Source: Pycnopodia helianthoides (Eukaryota; Echinodermata; Asteroidea; Forcipulatida; Asteriidae). Taken from it: a DNA stretch of 64,000 nt. The notes below the pieces were generated by a model, which was not told the DNA's origin, searched no databases, and was given only the letters and a program-made list of their open reading frames with translations. The position numbers were made by a program, and so were the translations under genes. The stretch is from positions 13,177,564 to 13,241,563 of the forward strand of contig CM063259.1 of the NCBI GenBank assembly GCA_032158295.1. The letters run 5' to 3'. This document shows, one piece after another, positions 1 through 13,700 of this stretch. Within the stretch, counting starts at the first letter, position 1. Every line of letters begins with the position of its first letter.

Positions 1-279
1 ATAAGCCTCAAAATCTGTCGTTACCTTGAGGTGTAAGGCGATGTTATTTTTGTGATTTCATATTAATTTGTGGGACAAATCATTTTGAGTTTGTGATGAG
101 GACTTGGATGAGGGAAAAATACAAATAAAATATTTGTTTGCTTGCTAGTATTTCTTGTTTTGATGTTGAGTTGTTCTTTTAAACAAATCTCCATCTGTTG
201 TTTCATTTTTAAGAGAAGCAATTATTTATCCATCCTCTCCGTGGAGATGCCTTGTTTTTTTTTATTATTTGTGGAAATG

Positions 280-600
280 AAACCAAGGATGCCTCATAAG
301 TGAACTTAATCACTGTAGCTCGCAAGCCTGAGGAAACCTGTAAACAAGGGTGCTTGCTATGTGAACCAGAAACACTGGGGTTAACCCCTATTCTTCCACG
401 ATGATAATTGTTCTGGGTTCTTTTACATTCACTATCAACCCTAGTACATGGGGACCTACGGACAAGGAAATTATGGTAAAGTGTCTTGCTAGACAAAAGT
501 ACCACAACCGGGACTCGAACCCACACTCGGCTGATCAGAGAAACACCAGAGCTTGAGTCCGGTACGGTGCTCTTAACCGCTGGGCCAAGAACGCCATTTG
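280..600 (-). mobile_element. tRNA-Leu-derived SINE, copy a
   Basis: Reads on the minus strand. The head at about 595-490 has a tRNA-like A box ('cccagcggttaagagcacc') and B box ('gggttcgagtcc'), then a body shared with copies at 37797 and 62570, and a tail with 'gtgattaagttcactt'. The anticodon-arm equivalent in related copies has loop CTCAAGC, so anticodon CAA (leucine). Confidence 0.8.
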
Positions 601-654
601 TTTTGTGACAAATATATGAAAAAGACAAAGGAAAATTATTTATAGATTGATTAG

Positions 655-775
655 TTCTAGTCTGAAAGCTCGCTGATTCTTAAGTTCCCACCAGTACCAA
701 TCCTCCAGAGATATATTTCTGTCTGTAACACTGAAAAAGTCAAGAAAATAGCATTTTAAGACCCCAGTGAATAAC
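655..775 (+). repeat. Dispersed ~110-bp repeat ('cctccagagaaatatttctg')
   Basis: A short module around 'ccaatcctccagagatatat' followed by 'aagtcaagaaaata'. Related copies lie near 5340-5500, 10420-10580, 12220-12330, 13570-13650 and, inverted, 24450-24520. No coding potential. Probably a fragment of a larger non-autonomous element. Confidence 0.6.
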
Positions 776-784
776 TTTTGCTTA

Positions 785-905
785 ATTTTATTTCGAACAA
801 AGATATTGACAAAAAAGGGAGACCACCAATTAGGGCTAGTTAGCTCAGTTGGTAGAGCGCCAGTATGTCAATCCGGAGGTCACAGGTTCAAATCCCATTT
901 TAGTC
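785..905 (+). mobile_element. tRNA-like SINE, second family, copy 1
   Basis: A 'aacaaagatattgacaaa...agggagaccaccaa' leader is followed by 'tagctcagttggtagagcgc' (A box) and 'aggttcaaatccc' (B box), ending 'tagtcaatttt'. The leader lies upstream of the tRNA-like part, and acceptor-stem pairing is poor, so this is not a functional tRNA gene. Other copies are at 39762-39872 (+), 43885-43995 (-) and 57345-57450 (-). Confidence 0.65.
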
Positions 906-1365
906 AATTTTCTTGTTAACAGTAAAAAATTAAACTAAAATTGACTCATTCAGTTTAATTCCCTAGTGGTTTGTTACTTGCTTCTTCTAATTGCCAAGAT
1001 CAAAATAAGTAACATGCGTGGAAAGTGCACAAAGTGCCTGATAAACTGGAACCATTTCTGTTTCTTAACTTACTGCCAAGTTTTATGACAGAGGCTGGTT
1101 GGAGAGTGTGATTAATGACAAGTTGAGGATGAAAGTGCAATTTATAAAAAGTCTTGACTTTTCAAAAAGAAAAAAGATGTATTAAATACTAACTATAATT
1201 ATACCTTTACATTATCTGTGTATTTAATGTACACAAACCCAACATGAATATGATAACACTCTGTTTCCTAAAACAGGATTGTCCCGTTTTCACAGACAGT
1301 TTCTCGGTGACAATTTAAAAAAAACACTTGTCAGGCAATTCACGAATGTGTTGCAAAAAAATCTC
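906..1365. other. Upstream of ryk, no gene seen
   Basis: AT-rich DNA with no convincing exon, RNA or repeat boundary. It directly precedes the putative promoter and may hold further regulatory sequence. Confidence 0.5.
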
Positions 1366-1371
1366 ACTAGA

Positions 1372-1500
1372 GGGCGGGCCAAAAACGGGGGAAACAAAAT
1401 AATTTTGTTGTGATTGTGCGTAAATTCTTCACAGAGGGCGGGCTAACCCTTCAACGCTAACCGCATCGCGGTTTCCTAATTATTTGCATAATTAATTGAG
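1372..1500 (+). promoter_or_regulatory. Putative ryk proximal promoter: two GC boxes and a POU octamer
   Basis: Two identical GGGCGGG boxes lie at 1372-1378 and 1436-1442, each inside an 'agagggcgggc' repeat. A perfect octamer ATTTGCAT at 1482-1489 sits in an AT-rich 'aattatttgcataattaat' context. All lie 160-280 bp upstream of the ryk start codon, where a proximal promoter is expected. No TATA box was seen. GC boxes bind Sp-type factors and the octamer binds POU-homeodomain factors in animals generally. Their use here is inference. Confidence 0.4.
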
Positions 1501-1650
1501 TGAAATGTTTGACCCCTGGTAAGGTCAAACTACAAGTCGCAATTGAAATGCATGCAGCATTTTGTGCTGAATGCAAAATGTACACACAACTAACTTCTCT
1601 CTGCAGTCATAGCTTGAACAGTACTGCTGCCGTGCGGCCGTCTTGCAATC

Positions 1651-1771
1651 ATGGCCCCGAAAGACCGCTGGAAATTTTGTGTTACACTTTGGATATTTCT
1701 GCTGCTTTTTGCTGAGGTTTCTGCACAGATGAATATGTACATGACGAAGACAGAAGTGGATAGAGTTTTAG
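1651..1771 (+). CDS. ryk: ryk exon 1: signal peptide and start of WIF domain
   Basis: The ATG at 1651 opens a peptide with a basic start (MAPKDRWK), a hydrophobic core ([13 protein letters not shown]) and a likely cleavage after SA (residue 25). [14 protein letters not shown] then matches the beginning of the Ryk WIF domain. The donor GTGAGT follows at 1772, and the exon ends in phase 1. The next upstream in-frame region lacks a better start. Confidence 0.92.
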
Positions 1772-4700
1772 GTGAGTACCCTTATTTTGTCTGAGATGAC
1801 AAAACTTACGCTTGCTTGCAGCGAGCTCGTCCGTAACGAAAAGCAGTTCTTCATTCAAGCAGAAGTTGATGTTTTGATGACTAACCATGGACTAACTATG
1901 TTATTTCAATTGGTGCTTGTTAATGTTTTGTTACAGAGCCATAATCTGTACTACTCGTGACAGATAAAGACCAAACAAAGTTAAGAAAAGAAACATGAGT
2001 TTAAAATTTAGTCTGACTTACTTGACCCAATTTTTATTGCTGTTTTAAACATTTGGACCAGGTACTATTGTTGGACATTATTTGGCATATCTTAAAAAGC
2101 CTTGTTGGGTCCAGTAATTCGGACTAGAGGTCATTGAATTTAACTTCAGTTTTACTGTGAATTTTGTTTCTAAATTCTAAACGCAGATACTTTCTTCTTA
2201 ATTTTAAATTAAAAAAAATTGGCAGTGGATATTTACCGCTGATGGTTAAAACATCTGAAACGTTGTTTCACAGGCAGATCATTTTGCGCCCTCTTAGATC
2301 TGCGTACACGAGTAGCCGACATTATATAACGTATTAACCAAATTTATTGTCCACATCCTAGTGTAGTAGCCGAGAGGAGTCATTCTCTCGCTTTGCAAAC
2401 GAGACGTCTTGCGAACGAATACTTTGGTGCCTTTTTAATTTTTCATTTTCAAACAATGAGAAATAAGAACAATTCTTCTTTAATTATACACGAATTGATT
2501 CCTACGTTTAAATGTACATATCATAATTGTATAACTTCTTTTCCTGATTTGTGGGTCTCAAGGATTTCTTTTTTGAGGGAAATAAAGTCTGAAATTGCGG
2601 TACAGCAACACAGCATTTCGGATGATTTTATCATCTCCGGTAAAATATCCACTGCCTAAAATTTTACTTGATGATGATTTGGAAAAAAAAATGCTGTGTC
2701 CGACACACACTCTCTAAGATGTTTTATAGTTTCTCTTTAAGGATGGACTTTAATTCCCTTGTTTAATTATTCCTATTGAGAGGGATTTCAAAGCAAAACT
2801 AGGCCTATGTTTAAAAAAGCGTTAATTATTTTATATTGACCTTTAAAAAAAAAAAAAAATCAAGATGAACAATTCGTCACATGGCAGGAACTCTCATGCA
2901 GGGAACTCTCGTGCACACAAGCCCAAAGAAACTCAAATGGCGACCAGCAAGGTAGCCTCGAAAATTGCATTTTTAAAAATTATTTCGACACTTACACATA
3001 GTTGAAAAGGGGCTTGTTCATCTCTGACTTAAACAAAAAACTATACATTCTGTTAATCGTTCTATAAACATAGGTTGAGATAATCAAATAAATTCCTTAG
3101 AAAGTGTGGGTCGGTTATGGCAATTTTAAATACAAATGTTTGTGGTCTTTGTAATTTGGTATTATTATTTTTTTCATTCACTATGTAACTTGTAAAACAA
3201 AGCAGAATCATGACTGTGTTGACATTGTTAAAGTGTAAAGTATTTATAAAATGCCTATTGTAGTTTAGTGCTTCTGTCGTCATCAGTCATACTGGCATCA
3301 TCAACTGTCTCCGAATCTACATCAATGCTTTCTGACTGTTGTCACTTCAACATCCTCTGCACCATCACTCGAACATGAGAGAAAAAGTATCAATAGGACA
3401 ACTACATATAATCATAATTTGAAATGTGTGAAAAAAAATTACTTTTTAACACCTCAACTAAAAAGGACTTTTGCGTTGAATCAATTTCTTGCCAGCTTGT
3501 GAAGTTTTATTAACATTAAGGTGACTCTGGTTCGACTTAGAGAATTGTGGATATTCATAGTCAGTGGCAAAGATGTTGGCCGTCCATGAAAGCTCAAGAT
3601 GTTGGCCGTCCGTGGACTCTTTGTTATTATTGGATTTGTGACTCTTAAAGAACTTACATGTAATAGTCGGTTTTGATTTTTGAACTTAAAAACAAAACAA
3701 TGCTGACCCATAATCTTTGGTTTCTATTGATAGTTCAGGTATTGTGCGGACGTGACAGTAACCCTAACTCCCATTAGGGTCCCTTTACATACCCTGCTAA
3801 ATGCAACAGTATTCACATAAGTGTAGTGGTGACTTGGCTAATATGTGAGACCATGAACTTTGCCAAGTGAATTTGAGTTGACTGCCAAATACAACAAAAT
3901 GCAACACCAATAAGAAGTCACTTGACTGCGTAATGCAACAAATTCACTCAAAGAATGACATCTGAGTTGACTGCCAAACGCAACAGACTACAACAACTAT
4001 TACCATTTGGTGCATATTGTTGCATTTAGCATGGTTAGGGGTTTACGTAACTTGTCCAACATCATGTCCAAGCCATGTAGAAGTTTTTTACTAATTGTAT
4101 GTTGAGATAATTAATGTTAAGGAACTTCAACGCAATTCATGAATGGGAGCCCAAAATCAAATGCCTGTGATTGTCCAATCAAAACAAATCAATGTGCTCA
4201 AAACACTTCACAAACCGTTAACTATTTTGTTGGGTTTTTTTCCACTAAAATATGACCACAGAATTGAGTAAAATTTTTGAAAAAAGTTACTGTACTTTCC
4301 TTATATGGGATGAGAACTTTCAGACTTTTTACCTGAATTTATACGCTTTTATGTCTGCCTGGTCAAACAAAAAAATAGATGGATAGAAATCATGATTTTG
4401 ATCTGTAGATACACAATGTATGTATCTCTAGCATTGAGATAGTCTGCCCAAAAGCACCTTGAAACAAAAACTTGAGAAGTTACCGAAAGGTAAGAAAGCC
4501 ATCATTTTATTGTATCTCCTTCAGATCCTAGTTTCAGACCTTTTTTGTCAGCAGTGGATCTCACCCTTGCCTTACATTGACCAAAATTAAGAGGAGAAAA
4601 AAAGGCAGCACTGCCATTTTTTTGAAGCCGAAGTGCTGCCCGAAACCCCGTCCAATTACCGACTTGGCCATGCGCGGCGCACGGCGTATACGATATCCCA

Positions 4701-7700
4701 ATGACCCGTGGTTAGGATCTCCATTTCCTCTCATCAAGCCACTAGAAGATACTTGAGTTCCCATCCCCAGGTGGACATCAATGGTGCGGGCGGACAAGAC
4801 GATGTTGGCTCGCTACCCTCCCCCTCAAGGTGTCTGGATTCTAAAACTTAAAACCAGAACGCCTCGGAGGTGTACAAGATTTAGCATGTTAGACAAGATT
4901 TGGTGTACGGAATTCCCGCATCAAATCAAACATATAACCTTGCAATAGAACAACGTGCAGACTGTTACAAAATTATTAAATTTGTTGTAGGATCTGAACG
5001 TTCCCTGGTACACGACATGGGTACCGGAATCGCAGTGTAACACAATACGCATTTTTTGGCGCGTCAAGTGAAGTAATAACACGCTACATTAGAGCTACAT
5101 ATTGTTGTATTTAGCCGAGGATTCAATTCTTGGGATCGCCCCAACCCCGAGTTTCAAATGTTTTGTATGTACTAGGGTTTCATGTCGTAACTTATAATGT
5201 AGATTCAAACCTAAGGCATTGCCACTGATATTGTGTACTCTCAATACACAGTACCCGAGTTCTGTCAGGATTGCTGCTTCATTTTTTGAAAAGGTGAAAT
5301 AATGTTTGGGAGTAGAGACATAGCAAGAGAACAACATGTAGTTTCAATCTAGAAGCTTACTGATCGAACAATTACACCCCGCAGTGCCGATCCTCCAGAG
5401 AAATGTTTCTGTCAGAAATACTGTAGAAGTCAAGAAAATATTTTATTTTGTGTATTGCACAGCAATTAAAGTCCAAATACTCTGTGAAATGAATCACACT
5501 AAAACCCAGATAAAACAATTATTAATATTTTTTGTGTTATAAATTCACTCTTGCAGGGATGGGGGGAGGAGGACGGGGGGGGGGGGGGGGAATGGTTACA
5601 AATCAAAACGCGAAGGTCTTGCTCCAAGACTACATGTACACAACGGGTTTAAATGCATCCAAACAGTACTGCGGTTGTTTCCCAATGATTGTGTAAATTA
5701 GACACTCAATACTGAAGACCAGGTACTTGTCACAAGGTCACACTGCTTACTGGATTGATGTGAGAGAGCCCAGTGTACACACTCATAATCAGTCATTTAT
5801 GGTCACACCTCTATGTTGACATTCTGTCTCAACAGTTTGCAGTAAATATCTTTGCTTCCCAAATCCTGTGTTCAAACCATGCCAATCTTCAACACGTCAC
5901 GGCTCCCCTGGCGGAGTGTGTGCGTAGTCCATTTTCCCCCAAGGTCTTAGCCAGGATTCGGTACTAAAAGGGTGTCTAAATGTGCTGGAAATTTAAAAAC
6001 CGGGTGTCCAAATTGTTCACTTACAATACATTTACATACACATGTAAATGACAGATAAAACAGGGTGTCCAAAAGACACCCAGACACCCCTCTAGCTAAC
6101 ACTATGATTTTCCCCACATTGTTTGTCTGTTGCAAACTCGAATCATGGTCACTTGGCAGGAGGAGTTTTTATGTGTTGCTGGGATTTTTTATGATGGCAC
6201 ATTTAATTTGTGAAATTTACTCGGGGTTTGCCCGTGGTTATTTCAGTGACTGGCTAGCGGGGACGGTTAGTTTGTCATTTCAATAGTCCGCCAGCGATTT
6301 TCACTGGTCCACATATTTTATGGTTTTTTCTTTTCAACACTGTCATTTTCTATGGTCGTCAGTTTAAAACCAGTGCAGGCAGTGGCTTACTTTTTGGAAG
6401 AAATCAACTAGCCAGCCTGACAACTCGGACAAAACTTTGTTGGGTTTTTCTTTCAACACTGTCATTCCTGATACTTACTCCAGATAATGTGCAAAATGTT
6501 AAAAAAGCGTTGTTGGGTCCACTTACTCTGATCAGATTCATAGCACCTTCCAAACATTTTTTTTTTTCCATAATTTGTTCTTTCCGACGCCAAACTTATC
6601 AGAATAAAAAAACCTATTTTGAAATGGCATGTAATCGTAAATAGAACTTGTTCTTTTTGCTTTATTTCCTTTTTGCTGACAGGTCAAAGATTTACATCTT
6701 GTAAAAGTATACCACAAATTTTATGCGATCATTTTATTTTAAATTTGTTTCAGTATTTTTTTTTTTACTTCAGAACATACATGTACATTGGTACATTAAA
6801 AGGAAAAAGGCCTGATATTTTGGCCCTAGGAGAATCTTTTTCGGAGGCTAAAACCTTAACCAAACAAAGTGATCAGAGTCAACTCTCTACATGTAAAATT
6901 CTCTTTATGTTTTAAAATGTCCTTCCTCCATGGTCTATATATAACTCTTGGCTCCAGCGAAATACTGTAGGTCGAAAGCTCTTCTTAGATGTTTTCCGGC
7001 ACATTAACGCTGTAAATGTTGTCTTCCACTCCATCTGCAGAGACTGTCTCTGACTCATAGCCCGGACAATGCTTCATAAATAATACAAGAAGTCACACTT
7101 TGTACTCGACTAGAATACTGTCAAGTTCTGCTCTGCATTTTTACGGTTTCCCCCCCCCCCCAACAATGAAGGTCATTGTGTCCCCTTTGTGGTGTCCGAT
7201 CATTTCACCCATTGATTAGCTTCTGAAATTTCCCAAACTGGTCTTTCATGTGTAAATGTAAACAAATTTGAAATCTGACCTTTGCTGGTTGATTTAAGGC
7301 ATTATCGACTGGCGAAAGTATAGTTTACAGGTCGGCCATTTCGCAAGAATGTTGTGTATTATTCCAACAGCGAAGGCTGACTGTGCAGTCTTGAATTTCT
7401 GTTATGAATAATTTGCAGGTGTGACACTTCACAAAGGCAATTTGACTCCATATTGCCCCTGGTCATTGCCTTGGTGCCCTTGAAAATGTTCAGCAGTAGA
7501 TGTAAATTTTCCTCATGTTATAGATGATCCTGCTTGAGGCAACAGAGGCGAATGCTTCCATGCCCTTGGTCATTGCCTTGGTGCCCCTTGAAATCTGCCA
7601 GTAGAAATTTAAATTACCCTCAAACTGTTGAGAATGCTTCAGGCAATGGAGGCAATTTACCTCTATGCCCCTTGGTCATTGCCTCGGTGCCCCTTGAAAT

Positions 7701-10700
7701 CTTCCAGTGGAAATTTAAGTTACCCTCAAACTGTTGAAAATCCTTCAGGCAACAGAGGCAATTTACCTCCATGCCCCTTGGTCATTGCCTTGTGCCCCTT
7801 GAAATCTGCCAGTAGAAATTTAAGTTACCCTCAAACTGTTGGGGATGCTTGATGCAACAGAGGCAATTTACCTCCGTGCCCCTTGGTCATTGCCGTGTTC
7901 CCTTGAAATCTTCCAGTGGAAATTTAAGTTACCCTCAAACTGTTGGGGATGCTTGATGCAACAGAGGCAATTTACCTTCGGGCTGCTCCTTTGTGCCCAT
8001 CCAGTAGAAATTGTAAAAAATTTCCCTAGGCCGAGGAAAAAATGCCAAACCAACAAACAATCAGAGGGAATTGTTCAGATCATTCAGCAAGTACCAAGTA
8101 CATGTAGTCCAGTAATGCAGTCTCTCTTGTTGCGAGCAAATTAACTTCTCTTTTCTTTCCCCGTCATTGTTACAAAACTGACAAAACAAAATCAAGCTCC
8201 ATTACGTCAAAGTACCCACCAGATTTATTTGAACATTTTACGTGCAGGTTGCATTGACTGGCACCACTTAGTCCCCAAGAATGTTTATTTTCATAAAATG
8301 TTTGTTCTGCTTAAGGGGCACTTAGTACCGAAGCGTTTTTTTTATTTATAAATAATGGGAAGCAGAAAGAAGAGGAAAAAAAAAAAAACTAGAAAGGAAA
8401 AAAATACTATCCACAAAGGAGAAAAGCCCCTCACGGCATCTGAATGCCCATAGATGATGAATTTGTACAGTGTAGCCCATATTTCCAATAATGCCGTTTT
8501 CATGGTCGGGATTCATCCGCATTTTTGTTGCATTAATTAAATCAAAAAAACGGTGAGTCAGACGCCGCGAATTGAAAGAGCCTTGGCCTCGGAATGGTCC
8601 AGTAGTTTCTTTAAGGAATTGTCATCGCTATCTTGCAATTAAATCTCGGTACACATTATTATGAGAGAGAGAGAGAGAGAGAGGTGGGAGGAGAGAGCTA
8701 GACTCTGTGAAGCAGAGAAAGGCTTTTCTCCGTTTCCCCTCGCTGGTTTTTTTTTTTTTTTTCCTTCTTTCTTTTTCCTTCCCTTTCCCCTGAGCTTCTT
8801 CTCCCGCAGACGCTCAGTCTCCGCTCCCATTACCTGGGTCACTTCCTTAAAGCCCCCCCCGCTTTCCATCTTCCCCGACCAAAGGGTTTATTGGTTTTCT
8901 TGTTGGTAATTTTTCACAGGTCCTTGCACACTCTGAAGTCTGGATTGGGGTGCCCCGTGGCATTATATTGCGCTCTGCAGATTTGCAATTTATACGAAGG
9001 CAGACTGTCTCTGTATTTTGATGGCTCCCCCCACCCCCCACCCCCCCCCCCCGATCATGTTTTCCATAAAAATGATGGGATTTTGTAAGTGATTTGATAG
9101 CCCAGGGGCGACGAGGTTAGGAGATGATTGAATTAATGAGGAGCGGTGAGAAGCTCAGGGGTCCCTCTACATCATCCTGCTTGGGACCCAAATTTTACTT
9201 CTTGTACTATACTGTGGTGAAAAAAACGGTAGCAGCTGATGGATGATTCAGAAACATGCCACATGAGGCGCACACAATTTGTACGACGTCGAGCAAAACG
9301 TTTTCCACACACACAACAAAAAAGTCTCAACACGATTGTGACTGAGCGTCAGAAGAAGAAAAAAACCTGTCTCAGATGAAAGGTGTGGGACAACAGTTAC
9401 AGCTCGAGAATGATTATTAGGAACACTCCAAATGTTCTGAGGGGCAGACATTTTTTAAGCCGGCAGAATGTTTAGTTAAAAAAATTCACGACATGTTTGT
9501 GACACTTTGAGCGGAGTGTGAAGAATAAACACCTAAAGAATGGGACAACAGTACAACAGCTTAAGAGTGATTTAAAGGGATATGGTAGGCCTATACCTTT
9601 GATAATTTACTCCAAAAATGAATGATCATAAAAACTACTTTGGTAAGAAGCACTGCAAGCTGTCGATATAACATAGTGCGAAACAATTCCCTTGAAAGGA
9701 ATGTGGTTTCAGAGAGAGGGATTCATTTACATTTCAATCTGAGAAACGTTTCTGCATAAAACCTTTCTCAGATTGTGTTTTCCGCTTAGAAATTTAAATA
9801 TTCTTCATGCGTGGACATAACCGCTCCAGATTTTCAGCGATATCCTAAAAACGCTACCACCTTTTGAAATGAAATTTTCACAGGTCAGTTTTATTGTATT
9901 TATATCTACATTTATGTAGGATTAAAATAATCGAATGGTTAAAAAAAACCAAAGGTTGCCTGTGAAGGCCTGCCACAATAGAGCATAAGAAATATTCAAC
10001 GTCAACTGAGAGAGCGTGATGGTGTGTATTGCATTGGATGACCTTGCTTGATTACAACATGCCCGAATAGAGCTCACATCCTACTCCTGAACCCTGTGCT
10101 AACTATTGATCAGGGCTACGGTGTACAGAGACAGGTAAATTACCTGTCTCTAGACGGCGCCACTCTGTATGGGAAATGCTGGTGCGACGGTAGCGTGCGT
10201 TGCTGTCTTACTGCGCACCGACCGTCAGACATGTTCCATCCGTGTGGCCCCGAAATATTGTCTAGAATCTGGAAAAAGGGTCTGAAATTGCTGATTATCC
10301 TTAAAAAATGTGGGACCCTGAAAAGCTTTAGACAAGACCTGAAAATGAATTTTTGAAAATTTTTAAAGACAAATAATATTTATTCAATGAGAAAAACAAA
10401 TTGTGTCAATTTATAATCACATTAATTATAAAGTTCGTACCAATCTCCCTGAGAAATTTTTCATTGTCTGAAATACTGTCAAAGTTGAGAAAATAGTGTG
10501 GCACTTGAAGACCTCCAAAAAGAAAGTTGAGAAAATAGCACTTGAAGACTCCCAAAACACCCTCTAATATTTAATTTGATTGCAGCAATCAAAGCAAGCA
10601 CAGTGTGCCCGGGCACATCATTCTTGAAAAAAATCACAAGCCATTCTTGTTCTTTCACCAAAAGTGGATCTACATGTATACCCAAATTTGATGCAATTTT

Positions 10701-13700
10701 CCACATGTTTTTTGGGGAGATGGATAGCATGTTTATCAAAAAAAAACTAGAGGACGGAAATGAATTTGAAGATTCCAAAAAGCCAATAACGTGATGTAAT
10801 TTTTAAGAACTCAAGAAAGCTAATTACCGGGTCAGACCATCGTTTAAGAGTGCGAGTGCAGGTTTGCACTCCTCCACACTCCTTGACCTTATCTAAGAAA
10901 AACCCTCCATCAACTTTAAAGTGGATTTCCAAAAACAAAATTGAGAAAAAAAAAACCACATCCTACAAGTAATTTTGAAATATATTTTTCAGTTCGTGAA
11001 TCATCATATAGAATACAAAAGAATAGATTATGGCTCTCCTTTATTTTTTCAAATTAAGGACTAACTAAGTTTATTTTAAAGGAACATTACAGAATTGGTA
11101 AAAAAAATAATTGTAAAATATACTTTTTGATCACAGATTTACATAAAACTTACACAGTCTAATGATGATGATTAGTAGAAAACATCCCTTGAAATATTTC
11201 TGTCTGAAATGCCATATTTTATGAGAAATGAATAAACTAATGTTCCGATTGGAGTTTATCGCTCACAGTGAGCGTTTTATTCATTTGTTGAATCTATATG
11301 ATTTCATGCAAAATGTGTAATCGGTTTTTCACTATTTTCTCATGACCCAGATGGCCGATCGATCTCAAACTTCTACAGGTTTGTCAGTTTATGTATATGG
11401 TGGATTACACAAAGTTCTTACACTGCCAGCAACTGTTTTGTGAGCAAAAACCAATTCTGTAATGTTCCTTTAAGGGTTTCACATCCTTCAACAAGTAACT
11501 TTGAAATCTATTTTTCAGTTCCTGAACCATTATATACATGTAGAACAGAATCTACATAATAAAACTCTACACTGTGCCCACATTAACAAAAACGCTGTAA
11601 GGAATGACATCACAGAATCGTGATTCTAAATTTCTTACCTACTCTCCCCCCCCCCCTAATATTTGACTATCCCCTTGGGCACTAATTTGGGTTGATTTCC
11701 ACCAGGCTGCTAGTAGTAGCATTTGACCTCATTTATTGGACTGGTCGCCAGTGTGTGGAGTGGCCAAACATTCAGCTTGTCAATGCAGTAAGTCATGCTA
11801 CTTGAGATTTACTGACCCCGAAGTCACAGGGCACAAAAGGGGCACCCCCCCCCCCCACTCGCTCGCTCGTTTGTCTTTCACGGACGAAACATTAGCGCTG
11901 ATGTTTTCATCGGGAGTCTCAGTCATGAAACACCTGCACAGTATTTATTTGGAACTGTACTTTTTTTTCGTTTAATGACTTCCTGTCCATTAATATCTGA
12001 AATGGTTCAAGATTAAATAAACATTGTATGTGTTAACAAAAAATTTCAATTAAATTTGTGGGATCTTTGTTAAATTTTAAATTGAAAAGGAAAGTGATTG
12101 ATTATGAGTTACTTTTTCATTTAATGACTTCCTGTCCATTCACATCTGAAAATGGTTTAAGATTAAATGAAAATTGTATTGTGTGTAATTAAATTTTTTC
12201 AAATAAATTTTAAATCTTGATTCTTAGAGTTTGTACATCAAGTGCCAATCCTCCAGATAAATATTTCTGCCTGAAAGTATTGTCAGGCAAATATCATTTG
12301 AGGCCTTCCCAAATCACTGGTATTGCTTAATTTCAGTTGCCGCAGGCGAATTTAGCATAATAGGTATTAAACAAAAGGTTGCCCCTTTAAGGTCACTGCT
12401 GTGGAGGGGGACATCAATGCTTTTGATTTTCACAATTAAGCATTTCATCATTCATACTGAAAATGATTCTTGTTTGTGAAAAAAATAGTTCACTGTTTTC
12501 ATCTGGGATGTCCCTTTAAGGTAACACTGTGTTGATGCAGAGGCCCTAAATTTGGAATATCATTGGGTTTCGTCTCCCGTAAGTGATGCAGTATACTTAT
12601 TGTGTGAAGTAGCAGTTTTCTGTTCCCATCTTGGTTGCCCCTTTAAGATCGCTGCTGTAAATGCAGAGGCCAAAGCTGTGAGTTTCTCATGGGCTTGTCA
12701 TCTTCCTTACAACACATGTAGCTAATAGCAATTCCCGACGATGTCCAGTGTGCCCCTTTAAGGTCACTGCTGCAATGCGGAGGCCAAAGCAGTGAGTCTC
12801 TCATCGGCTTTTCCTCCTCCTTGCATGCAGCTAAATAGCAATTCCACCATTCCAATCTGGGTTGCCCCTTTAAGGTCAACGCAGCCGCTGGAGTCTTTCA
12901 TTTGGTTTTTTATCTTTAAAGCAGAGGTATTAGGGGGCCTAATGGTAATTGTCAAAGACCAGTATCTGCACTTTTACATAAAACAAACTTGCGAAAATTT
13001 AGGCTCAATCGGTCATTGGAGTCACAAGAAAATAGTGGGAGAAAAAAATCCTTACACACATTGTGTATTGTCACTGTTTTCAAACATCAAGTTTTGGTTC
13101 CACTTATTGTTTTACTAATTTCTCAAAAAACTCAACTGAAGTATTCAATCACGACCATCTTCACATCATGTAAGTCATGTGCACATCAGGGCCGAATTTC
13201 ATGGCTCTGCTTATACCGTAAGCAAAGAATCGGCATTACGGAAGCAGGAATTGCACGCTGACATCAAGCATATTTTACAGGTTAGCAGGGAATTTCTGCT
13301 CGTGCGCAGTCCATGTTACTAGGCATTCTTCGCTTACACAGTACTATCGATTAATTCGTGTTTCCCTTAAAAGGCTTCTTCGGCACGCTCCATCATTCAG
13401 CGCTTGCCTCTAAGCAAAGAATGGTGATGGCAAGCGCAGAATTGGGACCCTGATGTGAGGCCTATTTTTTTCAATCTTACCAATATTGTGCACACACCAA
13501 TTAAAGACAAAAAAACCCATGGATAAGTGCATACTGTATATATTGATGATATCACACAAAATTTGATTAGTTTTAATCTAAAAGCTTAGAGATTATAAAG
13601 TTCAGTGTACTTGTACATCAATCCTCCAGAGAAATACTTCCCTTTGCAAATTTACGACCCCCCAAAAAAATTAAAAGTAATAAAAATAAATAAATTACTG

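Noticed and set aside
545..600. tRNA-Leu(CAA) gene on the minus strand
   Set aside because: The tRNA-like region runs into a body repeated at 37797 and 62570, and the acceptor stem is lost. SINE head, not a gene.
833..905. Possible functional tRNA gene
   Set aside because: A and B boxes are good but the acceptor stem and anticodon stem do not pair, and the same unit recurs with a fixed leader. It is a SINE.
5574..5590. Long G run as a functional element (also C or G runs near 31240, 39745, 59338 and 59523)
   Set aside because: Homopolymers of 14-20 bases are common in this window and their lengths are prone to sequencing error.
10048..10356. 102-residue open frame in ryk intron 1
   Set aside because: No family resemblance; contains the 25-bp palindrome. 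A regulatory reading is at least as likely.
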